A stretch of DNA of 64,000 nucleotides from [Scytonema hofmanni] UTEX 2349 (lineage in GTDB: Bacteria; Cyanobacteriota; Cyanobacteriia; Cyanobacteriales; Nostocaceae). Positions 18,572 to 26,770 of this stretch are shown here, piece by piece; the first letter of the stretch is position 1, and each line of letters starts with the position of its first letter. A program made the position numbers and the translations under genes. The notes under the pieces are model-generated. The model was given only the letters and a program-made list of their open reading frames with translations. It was not told where the DNA came from and ran no database searches. The DNA lies in NCBI RefSeq assembly GCF_000582685.1, contig NZ_KK073768.1:5331924-5395923 (forward strand). The letters are read 5' to 3'.

Positions 18572-19243
18572 CTAACTTACAATTAAACCATCCTGAACTC
18601 GAATAATCCTTTTGGTTTGAGCCGCGATATCTGGTTCATGAGTCACAATCACAATTGTGATCCCTTGCTCATTAAGTTCTGTTAACAAATTCATCACCTC
18701 ATAAGAAGTTTCAGTATCTAAAGCTCCCGTTGGTTCATCTGCTAAAACTAATGCAGGTTTATTAACTAAAGCACGCGCGATCGCTACTCGTTGTTGTTGT
18801 CCCCCAGAAAGTTGGCTGGGACGGTTGGAAATGCGATCGCCTAATCCCACCTTTCTCAAAGCTTCTAATGCCCTTTTACGGCGTTGTGGCTTTGGCAGGT
18901 TCGCATAAACCATTGGTAACATAACATTATCTAAAGCAGTTGCACGCGCTAGAAGGTTAAATTGTTGGAAAACAAAACCGATTCTTTGGTTGCGAATATA
19001 CGCTAATTCATCATCATCAAAAGTAGTCAGGTTTCTACCTTCAAAAATATAGTTTCCAGTTGTCGGACGATCCAAACAACCGACAATATTCATCAGCGTA
19101 GATTTACCCGAACCTGACGCACCCATAATCGAGACATATTCACCTTCTTCTATAGAGAGTTGAATTCCCTTAAGTATGGGAACACTAACTTCTCCTAAAT
19201 GGTAAGTTTTCGTAATCGATTCCATCCAAATCATTGTTGGCAT
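18572..19243 (-). CDS. ABC transporter ATP-binding protein, MacB/LolD type
   Basis: 223 residues. Walker A GASGSGKSTLMN, signature LSGGQQQRVAIARAL, Walker B LVLADEPTGALD and the switch His (VTHEPDIA) are intact. It is the last gene of an operon reading leftwards: HlyD-type adaptor, permease, ATPase. Together they form a MacAB-like machine that exports peptides, lipids or antibiotics through an outer-membrane channel encoded elsewhere. A 120-bp gap with heptamer repeats separates it from the permease gene. Confidence 0.92.
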   Translation of the reverse strand: MPTMIWMESITKTYHLGEVSVPILKGIQLSIEEGEYVSIMGASGSGKSTLMNIVGCLDRPTTGNYIFEGRNLTTFDDDELAYIRNQRIGFVFQQFNLLARATALDNVMLPMVYANLPKPQRRKRALEALRKVGLGDRISNRPSQLSGGQQQRVAIARALVNKPALVLADEPTGALDTETSYEVMNLLTELNEQGITIVIVTHEPDIAAQTKRIIRVQDGLIVS

Positions 19244-19249
19244 ATTGAT

Positions 19250-19360
19250 TTAAAGTTGTTAGTTGTTGGTTGATAGTTGTTGGTTGTTGGTTGTTAATTG
19301 TTGGTTGTTAGTTCACTCCTTACTCTTAACAACTATCAACTATCAACTATCAACCAACAT
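19250..19360. repeat. STRR region, gttgttg/gatagttg heptamers
   Basis: 19255-19315 consists of variations of gttgttagttgttgg units. 19325-19357 consists of the complementary caactatcaac units. The two halves can pair into a long imperfect hairpin between the permease and ATPase genes of one operon, where it could affect mRNA stability. Confidence 0.75.
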
Positions 19361-19366
19361 TTAATA

Positions 19367-20638
19367 TTAATCACTTCTTAAAGCGGTAATTGGATCTAAT
19401 TTAGAAGCATTCCGTGCGGGAATTACCCCCGCGAGTAAACCAACACTTAACGAAAGTCCAAACCCGACAATTACTGACCAGAAAGAAACCACAAATGGAA
19501 ACTTGAAAACAGTTGCTGCCACCAAAGCAATCAAAATACCACTTCCGATACCAATACCTCCGCCAGCTGTAGAAATTACGATCGCTTCCGCTAAAAATTG
19601 ATTGAGAATAGCTGAATTTGTCGCCCCTACTGCTTTGCGAACTCCAATTTCCCGCGTTCTTTCGACAACAGAAACCAACATAATATTGGCAATTCCTATT
19701 CCGCCAACGACTAATGAAATGCCAGCGATCGCTACCACCATTACTGTAAATAAACCGACAATATTTGTAAAGGTGCTAATAATATCAGCTTGGTTAGTAA
19801 TCCGAAAATCATCAGCTTGCGGTGGATAGATATTGTGACGCAAACGTAATAGATTTGTAACTTGAAACTGAACAGCCTCTAACTGTTCTTGATTTCCAGC
19901 TTTAATTAAAATTGCATTTACAGAAACACCAGATAAAGCATTGTTACCAACTAGTCTTGCTGACATACTACTAAGAGGTAGAAAAACTAAATCATCTCGA
20001 TCCATCCCTCCTTGAGAACCTTTAGACTGCGTGACCCCAATCACTTCATAAGCTTCTCCTTGAATTCGGATTCTCTTACCTATGGGATCGCTACCATCGT
20101 TAAATAAAGTACTTTCAACCGTCGGTCCAATAACAGCAACTTCTCTCGCTGTATCTAATTCTTCTTGATTAAAAAATCTCCCATTTTGGATTTGGATATC
20201 TCTAACTTGGGGGTAATTTAAATCTGTACCATAAATTGGTGTTGAGCTGTTCTGACCTGCATAAACAATTTGTGCATTTCGTTGGAGGTAGGCAGAGACA
20301 ATTTGGGCAGATGGTGCTTGTTGGGCGATCGCTTTCGCATCATCCCAAGTTAATGTACTACTAGAACCAATTCCTTGACGGATATTTCCGCTTCTAGCTG
20401 CACCAGAAAACACCGAAAGCACATCTGGACCCAAAGCTTGTATCTGTTGCTCGGTTCCTTTTTGTACACCCTGCCCAACAGATGTAATGGCAATTACTGA
20501 GGAAATCCCAATAATTACCCCCAGCATCGTTAATCCTGTGCGTAATTTGTTACTCCAAAGTGTCTCCACCGCCATTGTCAATATTTCTAGCAGTGAGACA
20601 GTAGAGCTCCTTTTCTGTTTAGAAAAAACCTTAAGCAT
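19367..20638 (-). CDS. ABC transporter permease, MacB/FtsX type
   Basis: 423 residues. A MacB periplasmic-core domain lies between a first membrane helix (residues ~25-50, MLGVIIGISSVIAITSVGQG) and three C-terminal helices (FtsX domain, from ~290). The VVERTREIGVRKAVGAT motif is typical. It lies 24 bp downstream of the adaptor gene. It transmits ATP hydrolysis by its partner into a periplasmic movement rather than forming a channel. Confidence 0.92.
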   Translation of the reverse strand: MLKVFSKQKRSSTVSLLEILTMAVETLWSNKLRTGLTMLGVIIGISSVIAITSVGQGVQKGTEQQIQALGPDVLSVFSGAARSGNIRQGIGSSSTLTWDDAKAIAQQAPSAQIVSAYLQRNAQIVYAGQNSSTPIYGTDLNYPQVRDIQIQNGRFFNQEELDTAREVAVIGPTVESTLFNDGSDPIGKRIRIQGEAYEVIGVTQSKGSQGGMDRDDLVFLPLSSMSARLVGNNALSGVSVNAILIKAGNQEQLEAVQFQVTNLLRLRHNIYPPQADDFRITNQADIISTFTNIVGLFTVMVVAIAGISLVVGGIGIANIMLVSVVERTREIGVRKAVGATNSAILNQFLAEAIVISTAGGGIGIGSGILIALVAATVFKFPFVVSFWSVIVGFGLSLSVGLLAGVIPARNASKLDPITALRSD

Positions 20639-20662
20639 ATTGTCATATTTATAACTAAATTT

Positions 20663-22387
20663 TTAACGCGGACCACCTCGACCGCCGCCACCTCGACCAC
20701 CGCCACCACCACCTCCCACACCAGGAAGAATTCCGCCTCGCGGTGTTGATTGCGGTCGCGATCCTGGGGGAAAGCTGAGTAATACCCTTTCGTTTCCTTT
20801 CAATCCAGATTTAACTTCAGTATATTTATCTACTGTAACGCCAGTCTGAATGCGAGTAAATACAGGTTTATTATCTTCTCCTGGTACAAACACACCTGTA
20901 GATTTTTCCCGGCGCACAACTGCTGCTGTTGGCACTACAAGCACATTTTCCAATTGACCCACTTGGAAATCTGTTGTTACATTCATCCCAGACCGCAAGA
21001 GCTTTTCGGCATCTGAGACAATGGCTACCTTCACTTGAAAGCTGGTAACATTTTGCTCTACGATCGCTTGAGCAGCAATTTGACTGACTTTACCTTCAAA
21101 GGTTTTTCCTGGATAGGCATCTGCCGTAATTGTGACTTTCTGACCAAGGCGGATTTTAGCAATATTTACTTCCGCGATGTTTGCTACAATCTGATTTGTC
21201 GAAGCCAAGGATACGATTGAAGAAGATGTTGCACTACTTACAGCACTACCTGAAGTAGTTGGTGTCACAAAAGCGCCTGGGTCAGCATACTTTTGAGTTA
21301 TAACACCATCAAAAGGGGCGCGAAGTACGGTGTCATTGATTTGAGTTTGAATTGTTTGCAGGGAACCGCGAGCGGAAGCCACCTGAGCGCGTGCTTGGTC
21401 AATATCTTCTGAGCGGGTTCCCGCTTTCAAAAGTGCTAGAGCTTGCTGTCTCTGCCTAACTACAGCTTGTGCTTGCTGAATATCTTCTGGACGCGAACCG
21501 GCTTTCAAAAGTGCTAGAGCTTGCTGTCTCTGCCTGACTACAGCTTGCGCTTGTTGAATATCTTCTGGACGCGAACCGGCTTTTTGCAATCCTAATGCTT
21601 GCTGTGCCTCATTTACTTGACCTTGGGCACTGTCACGATCTGCACGGCTTTGGTTTACAGTTTGAAGAGAAATGGCTCCGGAAGTGTAAAGTTGCTGATT
21701 GCGGCGTAAATTATCTTCGGCTTTACTTAAAGTGGCTTGAGCGCTTTGTAAACGTGCCTGTGCTTGACCAATATCTTGAGAACGATTACCTGTTTGTATC
21801 TTTTGCAAATTTGCTTGAGCTTCGTCTAATGATGCTTGGGCAGATGCAATATCTTGAGAACGATTACCTGCTTGTGCCTTTTGCAAATTTGCTTGAGCTT
21901 CGTCTAATGATGCTTGGGCTGAAGCAATATCTTGAGGACGATTACCAGCGATCGCTTTTTGTAAATTTGCCTCTTGTTGTGCTATTTGCCCTCTGGCTTG
22001 GGTGAGTTGTCCTTGCAAATTTGAATCATCCATATTCGCAAGTACCTGACCCTCTTTAACTGTATCGCCTTCCTTCACCAACAGTTTTTTTAGTATGCCT
22101 GATTGTTTAGGACTGACGTTAATCGACTTTTCGGGTTTAACAGTTCCGTTCGCCGAAATCCTAATAGTTAAATTTTGACGAGATACAGGTTGTGTCAAAA
22201 CTTTTCGCTGTGCTTCTTGTTTCTGAACAACGACCAGCTGGTTATAAACTACGTAACCACCCCCCCCAAAAAGACTAAATACAACTAGCCAAGGTATCCA
22301 GTTAATTCTGCCCTTTTTCTTTTTCTCTTTCTTTTCTTCTGGTAAAAAATGCGTGGGATCTACTGACTGCGATGTGTCTAATTTCAT
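20663..22387 (-). CDS. HlyD/MacA-type periplasmic adaptor with duplicated coiled-coil units
   Basis: 574 residues. A membrane anchor at ~30-50 is followed by a lipoyl-type half motif (KKLLVKEGDTVKEGQVLANMDDS), a long coiled-coil hairpin (~130-345), the second lipoyl half (TVLRAPFDGVITQKYADPGAF), a beta-barrel and a C-terminal Gly/Arg-rich tail. The hairpin contains two sets of three 26-residue units: ANLQK..AGNR.QDIASAQASLDEAQ in the ascending arm and QALALLKAGSRPEDIQQAQ... in the descending arm. The symmetric duplication lengthens the hairpin. It is the first gene of the export operon. Confidence 0.92.
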   Translation of the reverse strand: MKLDTSQSVDPTHFLPEEKKEKKKKGRINWIPWLVVFSLFGGGGYVVYNQLVVVQKQEAQRKVLTQPVSRQNLTIRISANGTVKPEKSINVSPKQSGILKKLLVKEGDTVKEGQVLANMDDSNLQGQLTQARGQIAQQEANLQKAIAGNRPQDIASAQASLDEAQANLQKAQAGNRSQDIASAQASLDEAQANLQKIQTGNRSQDIGQAQARLQSAQATLSKAEDNLRRNQQLYTSGAISLQTVNQSRADRDSAQGQVNEAQQALGLQKAGSRPEDIQQAQAVVRQRQQALALLKAGSRPEDIQQAQAVVRQRQQALALLKAGTRSEDIDQARAQVASARGSLQTIQTQINDTVLRAPFDGVITQKYADPGAFVTPTTSGSAVSSATSSSIVSLASTNQIVANIAEVNIAKIRLGQKVTITADAYPGKTFEGKVSQIAAQAIVEQNVTSFQVKVAIVSDAEKLLRSGMNVTTDFQVGQLENVLVVPTAAVVRREKSTGVFVPGEDNKPVFTRIQTGVTVDKYTEVKSGLKGNERVLLSFPPGSRPQSTPRGGILPGVGGGGGGGRGGGGRGGPR

Positions 22388-22973
22388 TTTTAATTTCCGG
22401 TGTATAAGTAACGGCTACCGAGAGACATTGTTGTAAAAACTTAAATTAACTATAGTATGATAATTTTGTATTAAGGTTTTTTAATCTGTAGTGTTTTCAT
22501 CAAGACTGCATACCCTCACACATTTTTTGTAGTTGTTGTTTTTGCTTTTGCATGAATACTTTTGGTATTCATCATATAAAATTAACTTAAACAATCATAT
22601 GTATCGGAAGTTCTAAACTCATCCATGACCTTAGTCACGAATTTTGCTCTCTACATTTTCAGCTTGATCGCAAACTTTCAATAAATAACGTAATAATAGG
22701 GGTTTCAGGACTATTTAAATGGGCGATCGCCTTCAATGACTCGTTATGCCTATGACTGACGCACTCTTTCACAAAAAACTCGCGGGTCGAGAGGATGCGC
22801 CACTTGGCAACAGATGCGTGGAGGAAACACGCCACGGGTGGTTTTAACCACCGTGAAAAATGATAAAATTGAAGTGTGAGTAAGAATAACCATCTACGCG
22901 TTGAAGTGTTTTGTGAGGAGTGACCCCTGATTTACCTCGCACCCGCACTACGAGTGCGACTCTGGGTAAACAA

Positions 22974-23073
22974 TTCAGAAGGCAGAAGGCAGGAGGCAGA
23001 AGGCAGAAGGCAACCCACCCTTACTCATAGTGGGATTGAAACAAGGACGTTTTATACCTCGCTGCAAGCAGTC
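22974..23073. repeat. 100-bp perfect inverted repeat, left copy
   Basis: It matches the reverse complement of 28712-28811 over 100 bp with no mismatch that I can find. It begins with cagaaggcag heptamers, continues with cccttactcatagtgggatt and ends at ctgcaagcagtc. One part (gtgggattgaaac) resembles the end of a CRISPR repeat, but it occurs singly. Confidence 0.85.
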
Positions 23074-23179
23074 TCGGTATAATTATTTGTTTAAACTGGG
23101 CTTTAAACCCACAAAGTAAGTTTTAATTGATACTCCTAACATAAGTGCCTTCTGCCCTCGAACTTCTGCCTTTCTTGTA

Positions 23180-23366
23180 ATGGGAAAACATGGAGCGTAC
23201 CGAACTGGCGTTGTGGTGGACGTAGGATCGCGGAGAAAATAAAAAGTAAGCGCAATTACAATACCGATAGTACTGGTAGTTGTTTTGAGCGTGTAGGGGG
23301 ATATTTGACTATCCCTTTTAAGCGAGTCTTAGAGAATCTGCGTGTCTTTAGACCGCAGAGTGTCAA
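23180..23366 (+). repeat. Probable IS200/IS605-type right-end relic, copy 1
   Basis: A hairpin at 23338-23358 (ctgc...gtc ttta gac...gcag) is followed by gtgtcaa. The word tggagcgtacc lies 147 bp upstream (23191). The same word, the same spacing (~144 bp) and the same hairpin with compensated stem bases occur on the minus strand at 32815-32642. The form of the end (hairpin with TTTA loop, then tgtcaa) is what I expect of IS605-group elements. No transposase remains. Confidence 0.4.
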
Positions 23367-23443
23367 ATAATAACAAACCGCGTTCCCATGAAGGCGTCTC
23401 CGACAGGAGAAGGAATAAGTGTTGCAGAGATTTTTGCCTAAGT

Positions 23444-23537
23444 CGTTATGCCAATGCATCGACTCGTTATGTTAATGCATCGACTCGTTATGTTAATGCA
23501 TCGACTCGTTATGTTAATGCATCGACTCGTTATGCAT
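23444..23537. repeat. 21-bp tandem repeat, about 4.4 copies
   Basis: The unit is cgttatgttaatgcatcgac plus t, repeated nearly perfectly. An ORF passes through it (VNASTRY repeats) but has no other support. Related words (gcatcggcttgcattgttaa) appear at 32600-32630. Confidence 0.85.
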
Positions 23538-23707
23538 TTAAAAATTCTACTTGGGACTCAGCCTAGCTCGTGAAACTGCCCGCGCACATCATGGCGACCT
23601 CACCCTTGACTCAACATCGAACAGTCAAACAGCGTTTACCCTCACCTTGCCAATTATATTAGATTGAGCGATCGCCTTCGTTCAACGGCTATTAACAAAT
23701 GCTACAC

Positions 23708-23834
23708 AGTACTTACGCAAAATATTTTTGTCATACTGAGCGAAACGAAGTCTAGTGAAGTATCTCAAAGATTCTTCACTACGCTTGCGCTCCGTTCAAA
23801 ATGACAGTTTTTCGTCAAAATGCGTAAGTCCTAG
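23708..23834. repeat. MITE-like element with family-1 ends, different interior
   Basis: The left end (agtacttacgcaa) and right end (atgcgtaagtcct) form imperfect inverted repeats of the same type as 2689-2780. The interior includes gagcgaaacgaagtctagtg and the partly complementary cttcactacgcttgcgctcc, so the whole can fold as a hairpin. It is non-coding. Confidence 0.65.
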
Positions 23835-24074
23835 CTATTATAGACCGATGGTTTGAGGATATTCACGTCCCTGAACGGTCAGAAACGGTAAGCTCTACCG
23901 AGATTGCCTGCGGAGCGGATAAACCTCTTAGAAGTCATTCTAAGACCGCGATAAAACAGGAAGTTAACACCAAAACTACTTTTGTCCAGTTAAGTCTAGA
24001 TTTAGGTAGTTTTGGGTAAGTTTAACCGAGCGGATCTAAACGAACAAAATATTTTATTTCTAGAAGGATCTCAA

Positions 24075-25055
24075 ATGAATACAGTACCCGATCAGGCAGC
24101 GATTCCCATCAACAAAACGTCTTTGTTGCTGCCTTACTTGGCACTACTAACGGCTACCATTATCCTTTCATTTGCTGCTATCCTAATCAGGCTGACTGAA
24201 TTTGACCTTAGACCGGGCGCAACTGTATTTAACCGATATTGGATTGCTGCGGTTACGTTAAGTTTATGGCAAAGCAGCAAGTTCGTATTTGCTCGCAAAA
24301 CTGAGCCAGAGGACAAACCATCAGAGGATGTTACGTTTAATGATATAATTTTTTTTGCAACAGAATCTCTAATGAGTTTTGGTTGTATATCCTTGTGGGC
24401 TATTTCACTCACCCAAACAAGTGTAGCCAATGCCAATTTGTTGCACAACATGACTCCTCTTTTTACAACTCTAGGCGGTTGGTTGTTGCTAAATCAGCGA
24501 TTTGACAATCGCTTTCTGGTTGGTATGCTTATTGCCATATTAGCTTCCAGTTGTATTGGGTTTGAAGATTGGTTTATTAGTACTAGCAACTTTACTGGAG
24601 ATATATTAGCTCTACTTTCTTCGGTTTTATATGCTGGCGGATTTTTAACTCGTGAATCCTTACGCAATAAATACTCAGCTAGCACAATCCTTTTATATAG
24701 TTGCTTCCTAAGAGCCGTCTTAGCTCTCGGATTAATTTTAATGACAGAAGAGCGTTTTTTCCCTGTTACCCAATCGGCTTGGCTTTCTGTACTTGCTTTA
24801 GGGATTATTGTTCAAGTTTTCGGACATGGTCTTTTAACCTATAGCCTTAAATATGTGTCTTCCAGTTTTGCCGCTGTATGTCTCTTAATTGATCCATTGA
24901 TTACGGCTTTACTCGGTTGGATTATCTTTGCGGAAAAATTGACACCTCTCAATTTAGTTTCTTTGATTGGAGTTTTGGTTGGAATTTATCTTGCCATCTC
25001 AGCAAAGGGATCTCTAAAGTCAACTGCTGTTGAAGAAAACGTGTTTGAGGCTTAA
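24075..25055 (+). CDS. EamA/DMT-family transporter
   Basis: 326 residues from the ATG at 24075, which has AGAAGGA at 24062-24068; an in-frame TTG at 24012 lacks such a site. Ten membrane helices in two EamA repeats are visible (for example ALLTATIILSFAAILIRL, and LTPLNLVSLIGVLVGIYLAI at the end). Family members export metabolites such as amino acids or purines. It is convergent with the radical SAM gene, 46 bp apart. The substrate cannot be inferred. It lies within the segment bracketed by the 100-bp inverted repeats. Confidence 0.88.
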   Translation: MNTVPDQAAIPINKTSLLLPYLALLTATIILSFAAILIRLTEFDLRPGATVFNRYWIAAVTLSLWQSSKFVFARKTEPEDKPSEDVTFNDIIFFATESLMSFGCISLWAISLTQTSVANANLLHNMTPLFTTLGGWLLLNQRFDNRFLVGMLIAILASSCIGFEDWFISTSNFTGDILALLSSVLYAGGFLTRESLRNKYSASTILLYSCFLRAVLALGLILMTEERFFPVTQSAWLSVLALGIIVQVFGHGLLTYSLKYVSSSFAAVCLLIDPLITALLGWIIFAEKLTPLNLVSLIGVLVGIYLAISAKGSLKSTAVEENVFEA

Positions 25056-25101
25056 TGTAAGCCTGATAACCTTTATAAGACGTTTTAAATTGTTGAAAAC
25101 C

Positions 25102-26229
25102 TCAACTAACAGCTAACTTTCTCTCTAGATGATTAAGCATCGCATCACAAGTTGCTTTTACCGCAATACGACAATACTCTGTTTCCGTTACATCAAATCT
25201 AGTGGTTTCTGAGAACTTATTAGATGGATTCCCACCACCACAGACTGAGAAATACTCACAGGTTTCTTTACATTTTTGCTTTCCTAATTCAATTTCTGAG
25301 TAGATTTTTTGAAACTTTTGGCTTTGGCTAAAGATATCTTCCAAGGAACTATTCCAAACGTTGCCGAAAGTGAAATCTCCAAATCGCTCATTCCGCGATG
25401 TTAATAACTCAGGACAGAAAGTAGAAACATTTCCTTCGCAATCAAAGCTAAGAGTGCAAAATGGATTGTTCAGCATAGAGTATGCCAAATCATGACTCTG
25501 CGTGATCCTTTCTGTGAAGGCATCAGCTTCTCTAATAAGCATATCAGGCTTTTCTGTATCCCGAAGAAAGGCAATTCGCTCAAGAAAAGCTTTATACCTT
25601 TTTGCTGAATCATCTTCATTCAACGTCGAGAATTTGTTACATCCATCGACTTCTTCTGGATTGAAAGCAATACTGCGTATATTATTTTTCACAAAAAAGC
25701 GCCACAATTCATCGGGCTTCTCAACAGAGTTTTTTGTCACAACTGTGATAGTAGTAATTGGTATATCATGCTTGTGCAAAATATCAATGCCACGTATGAC
25801 ACTATCGAAAGTTCCTTTCCCTGCTTTATCTACTCTGTTAGCATCATGAATATATTTAGGTCCATCAACACTTACACCAATACGAACATTCCATCTCTTG
25901 ATTAAGTCGCACCACTTTTGATTAATCAGTGTTGCATTTGTTTGAAATGTGTGAACCACCTCAGCATTATTGATGTTAGCCCTTCTAACTATTTCAAAGG
26001 CTTCTTCATAAAAATCTGGAGGAACTGCAAGAGGTTCACCAGCGTGCCATAAAAATGTGATCTCCTCATTTGAAACGTAAGGAGAATCAAAAAATGACTC
26101 CGCTATGCGTTGTAAAGTCTCCATAGATAAACGCTTCTTTTCAGAACGGTCAGGTAAGTAGCAATATCTACAGTCTATGTTGCAAAGCGGAGTACTCTGA
26201 ATAACAACTAAGTTAGTCTTAAAATCCAT
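25102..26229 (-). CDS. Radical SAM/SPASM peptide maturase, GrrM/OscB-like
   Basis: 375 residues. The radical SAM CX3CX2C motif is Cys16, Cys20 and Cys23 (TPLCNIDCRYCYLP). The WHAGEPL segment, the GVSVDGP motif and a C-terminal SPASM domain with many cysteines (KCKETCEYFSVCGGGNPSNK then TETEYCRIAVKATC) follow, so two auxiliary Fe-S clusters are expected. Sequence character is that of the GrrM/OscB family, which forms aromatic cyclophane cross-links on peptides. Usual partners are a Gly-rich GrrA peptide and a periplasmic GrrP protein; neither is here. Instead a small ORF with three 11-residue repeats lies 33 bp upstream in the same direction (26263-26484), a likely substrate. Confidence 0.9.
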   Translation of the reverse strand: MDFKTNLVVIQSTPLCNIDCRYCYLPDRSEKKRLSMETLQRIAESFFDSPYVSNEEITFLWHAGEPLAVPPDFYEEAFEIVRRANINNAEVVHTFQTNATLINQKWCDLIKRWNVRIGVSVDGPKYIHDANRVDKAGKGTFDSVIRGIDILHKHDIPITTITVVTKNSVEKPDELWRFFVKNNIRSIAFNPEEVDGCNKFSTLNEDDSAKRYKAFLERIAFLRDTEKPDMLIREADAFTERITQSHDLAYSMLNNPFCTLSFDCEGNVSTFCPELLTSRNERFGDFTFGNVWNSSLEDIFSQSQKFQKIYSEIELGKQKCKETCEYFSVCGGGNPSNKFSETTRFDVTETEYCRIAVKATCDAMLNHLERKLAVS

Positions 26230-26262
26230 TAGTTTTGACTGAAACTATTGAATGGATACACC

Positions 26263-26484
26263 CTAGTTTGGAGAGGAATGAAATGGATATACCATCGTAG
26301 TTGGAGAGGAATGAAATGGATATACCATCGTAGTTGGAGAGGAATGAAATGGATATACCATCGTAGTTGGAGAGGAAGTACATTCTGGCTGATTAAAGCC
26401 AATTTCGTTTGCTTTTGCTCTGATAGCAGCGATTCTATCGTTGAGAGATTTCGCTTCAATTTGACTGGAACAGTGTTTAGGCAT
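26263..26484 (-). CDS. Candidate multi-core RiPP precursor peptide with three SSPTTMVYPFH repeats
   Basis: 73 residues from the ATG at 26482-26484. A charged, helix-prone N-terminal part of ~35 residues (KSLNDRIAAIRAKANEIGF) looks like a leader. It is followed by three identical copies of SSPTTMVYPFH and the end SSPN. The 33-bp DNA unit is repeated exactly. The stop lies 33 bp before the radical SAM gene, so the two are probably one transcript. Aromatic Tyr, Phe and His in each unit are plausible cross-link sites. Caveats: the 33-bp unit is open in several frames, and the ribosome-binding site is weak. Just after the stop a degenerate fourth unit (TRVYPFN) is readable in another frame. Confidence 0.6.
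   Translation of the reverse strand: MPKHCSSQIEAKSLNDRIAAIRAKANEIGFNQPECTSSPTTMVYPFHSSPTTMVYPFHSSPTTMVYPFHSSPN
26271..26374. repeat. 33-bp tandem repeat inside the candidate precursor gene
   Basis: Three perfect copies of a 33-bp unit containing ggagaggaatgaaatggata; a fourth, diverged unit with a net 2-bp difference lies at 26243-26275. Perfect conservation at synonymous positions points to recent duplication. Confidence 0.9.
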
Positions 26485-26770
26485 AGGATTTTATCCAAAA
26501 TAAAGTTCTAGATGAACCATATCATAAATCAATACCTCAGACAACAGACAAAATTAAGCAGCAATAACACCGTAAGAGAGCATTTATAACCCACATTCCG
26601 CGATATCCCGACTTGCATTCATCGCATTGAGCTGCAAGAAAGGTTCATCGGATGAAAGCGATCGCTTGTGTCAAAGCTGCCAATAATCAAGCGATCGCAT
26701 TTAAAGATAATTACGTATAAAATGCATTCTTAGGCGGTAGTCTAATAAATATCAAAAAAATTACATCCAA

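Larger units (their letters stand above)
22388..24074. other. Repeat-rich gene desert (1.7 kb)
   Basis: No credible gene. It holds a strong hairpin at ~22838-22858 (cacgggtggtt...aaccaccgtg), the 100-bp inverted repeat, an IS200/IS605-like end relic (~23150-23366), a 21-bp tandem array (23444-23537) and a MITE (23708-23834). The promoter of the EamA gene must lie near its right end. Confidence 0.75.

Noticed and set aside
23025..23050. CRISPR-like end gtgggattgaaac
   Set aside because: It occurs once here and once (inverted) at 28741-28765, as part of a 100-bp dispersed repeat; there is no spacer-repeat array.
23342..23566. 74-codon ORF with VNASTRY repeats
   Set aside because: Translation of the 21-bp tandem array; no start signal and no context.
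26248..26511. 87-codon plus-strand ORF with RGMKWIYHRSW repeats
   Set aside because: The 33-bp repeat is open in several frames. The minus-strand frame at 26263 is preferred because it is co-oriented with the maturase, close to it, and has a leader-like N-terminus. The alternative minus frame (26229-26498, LQLRWYIHFIP) starts at TTG and lacks a leader-like part.
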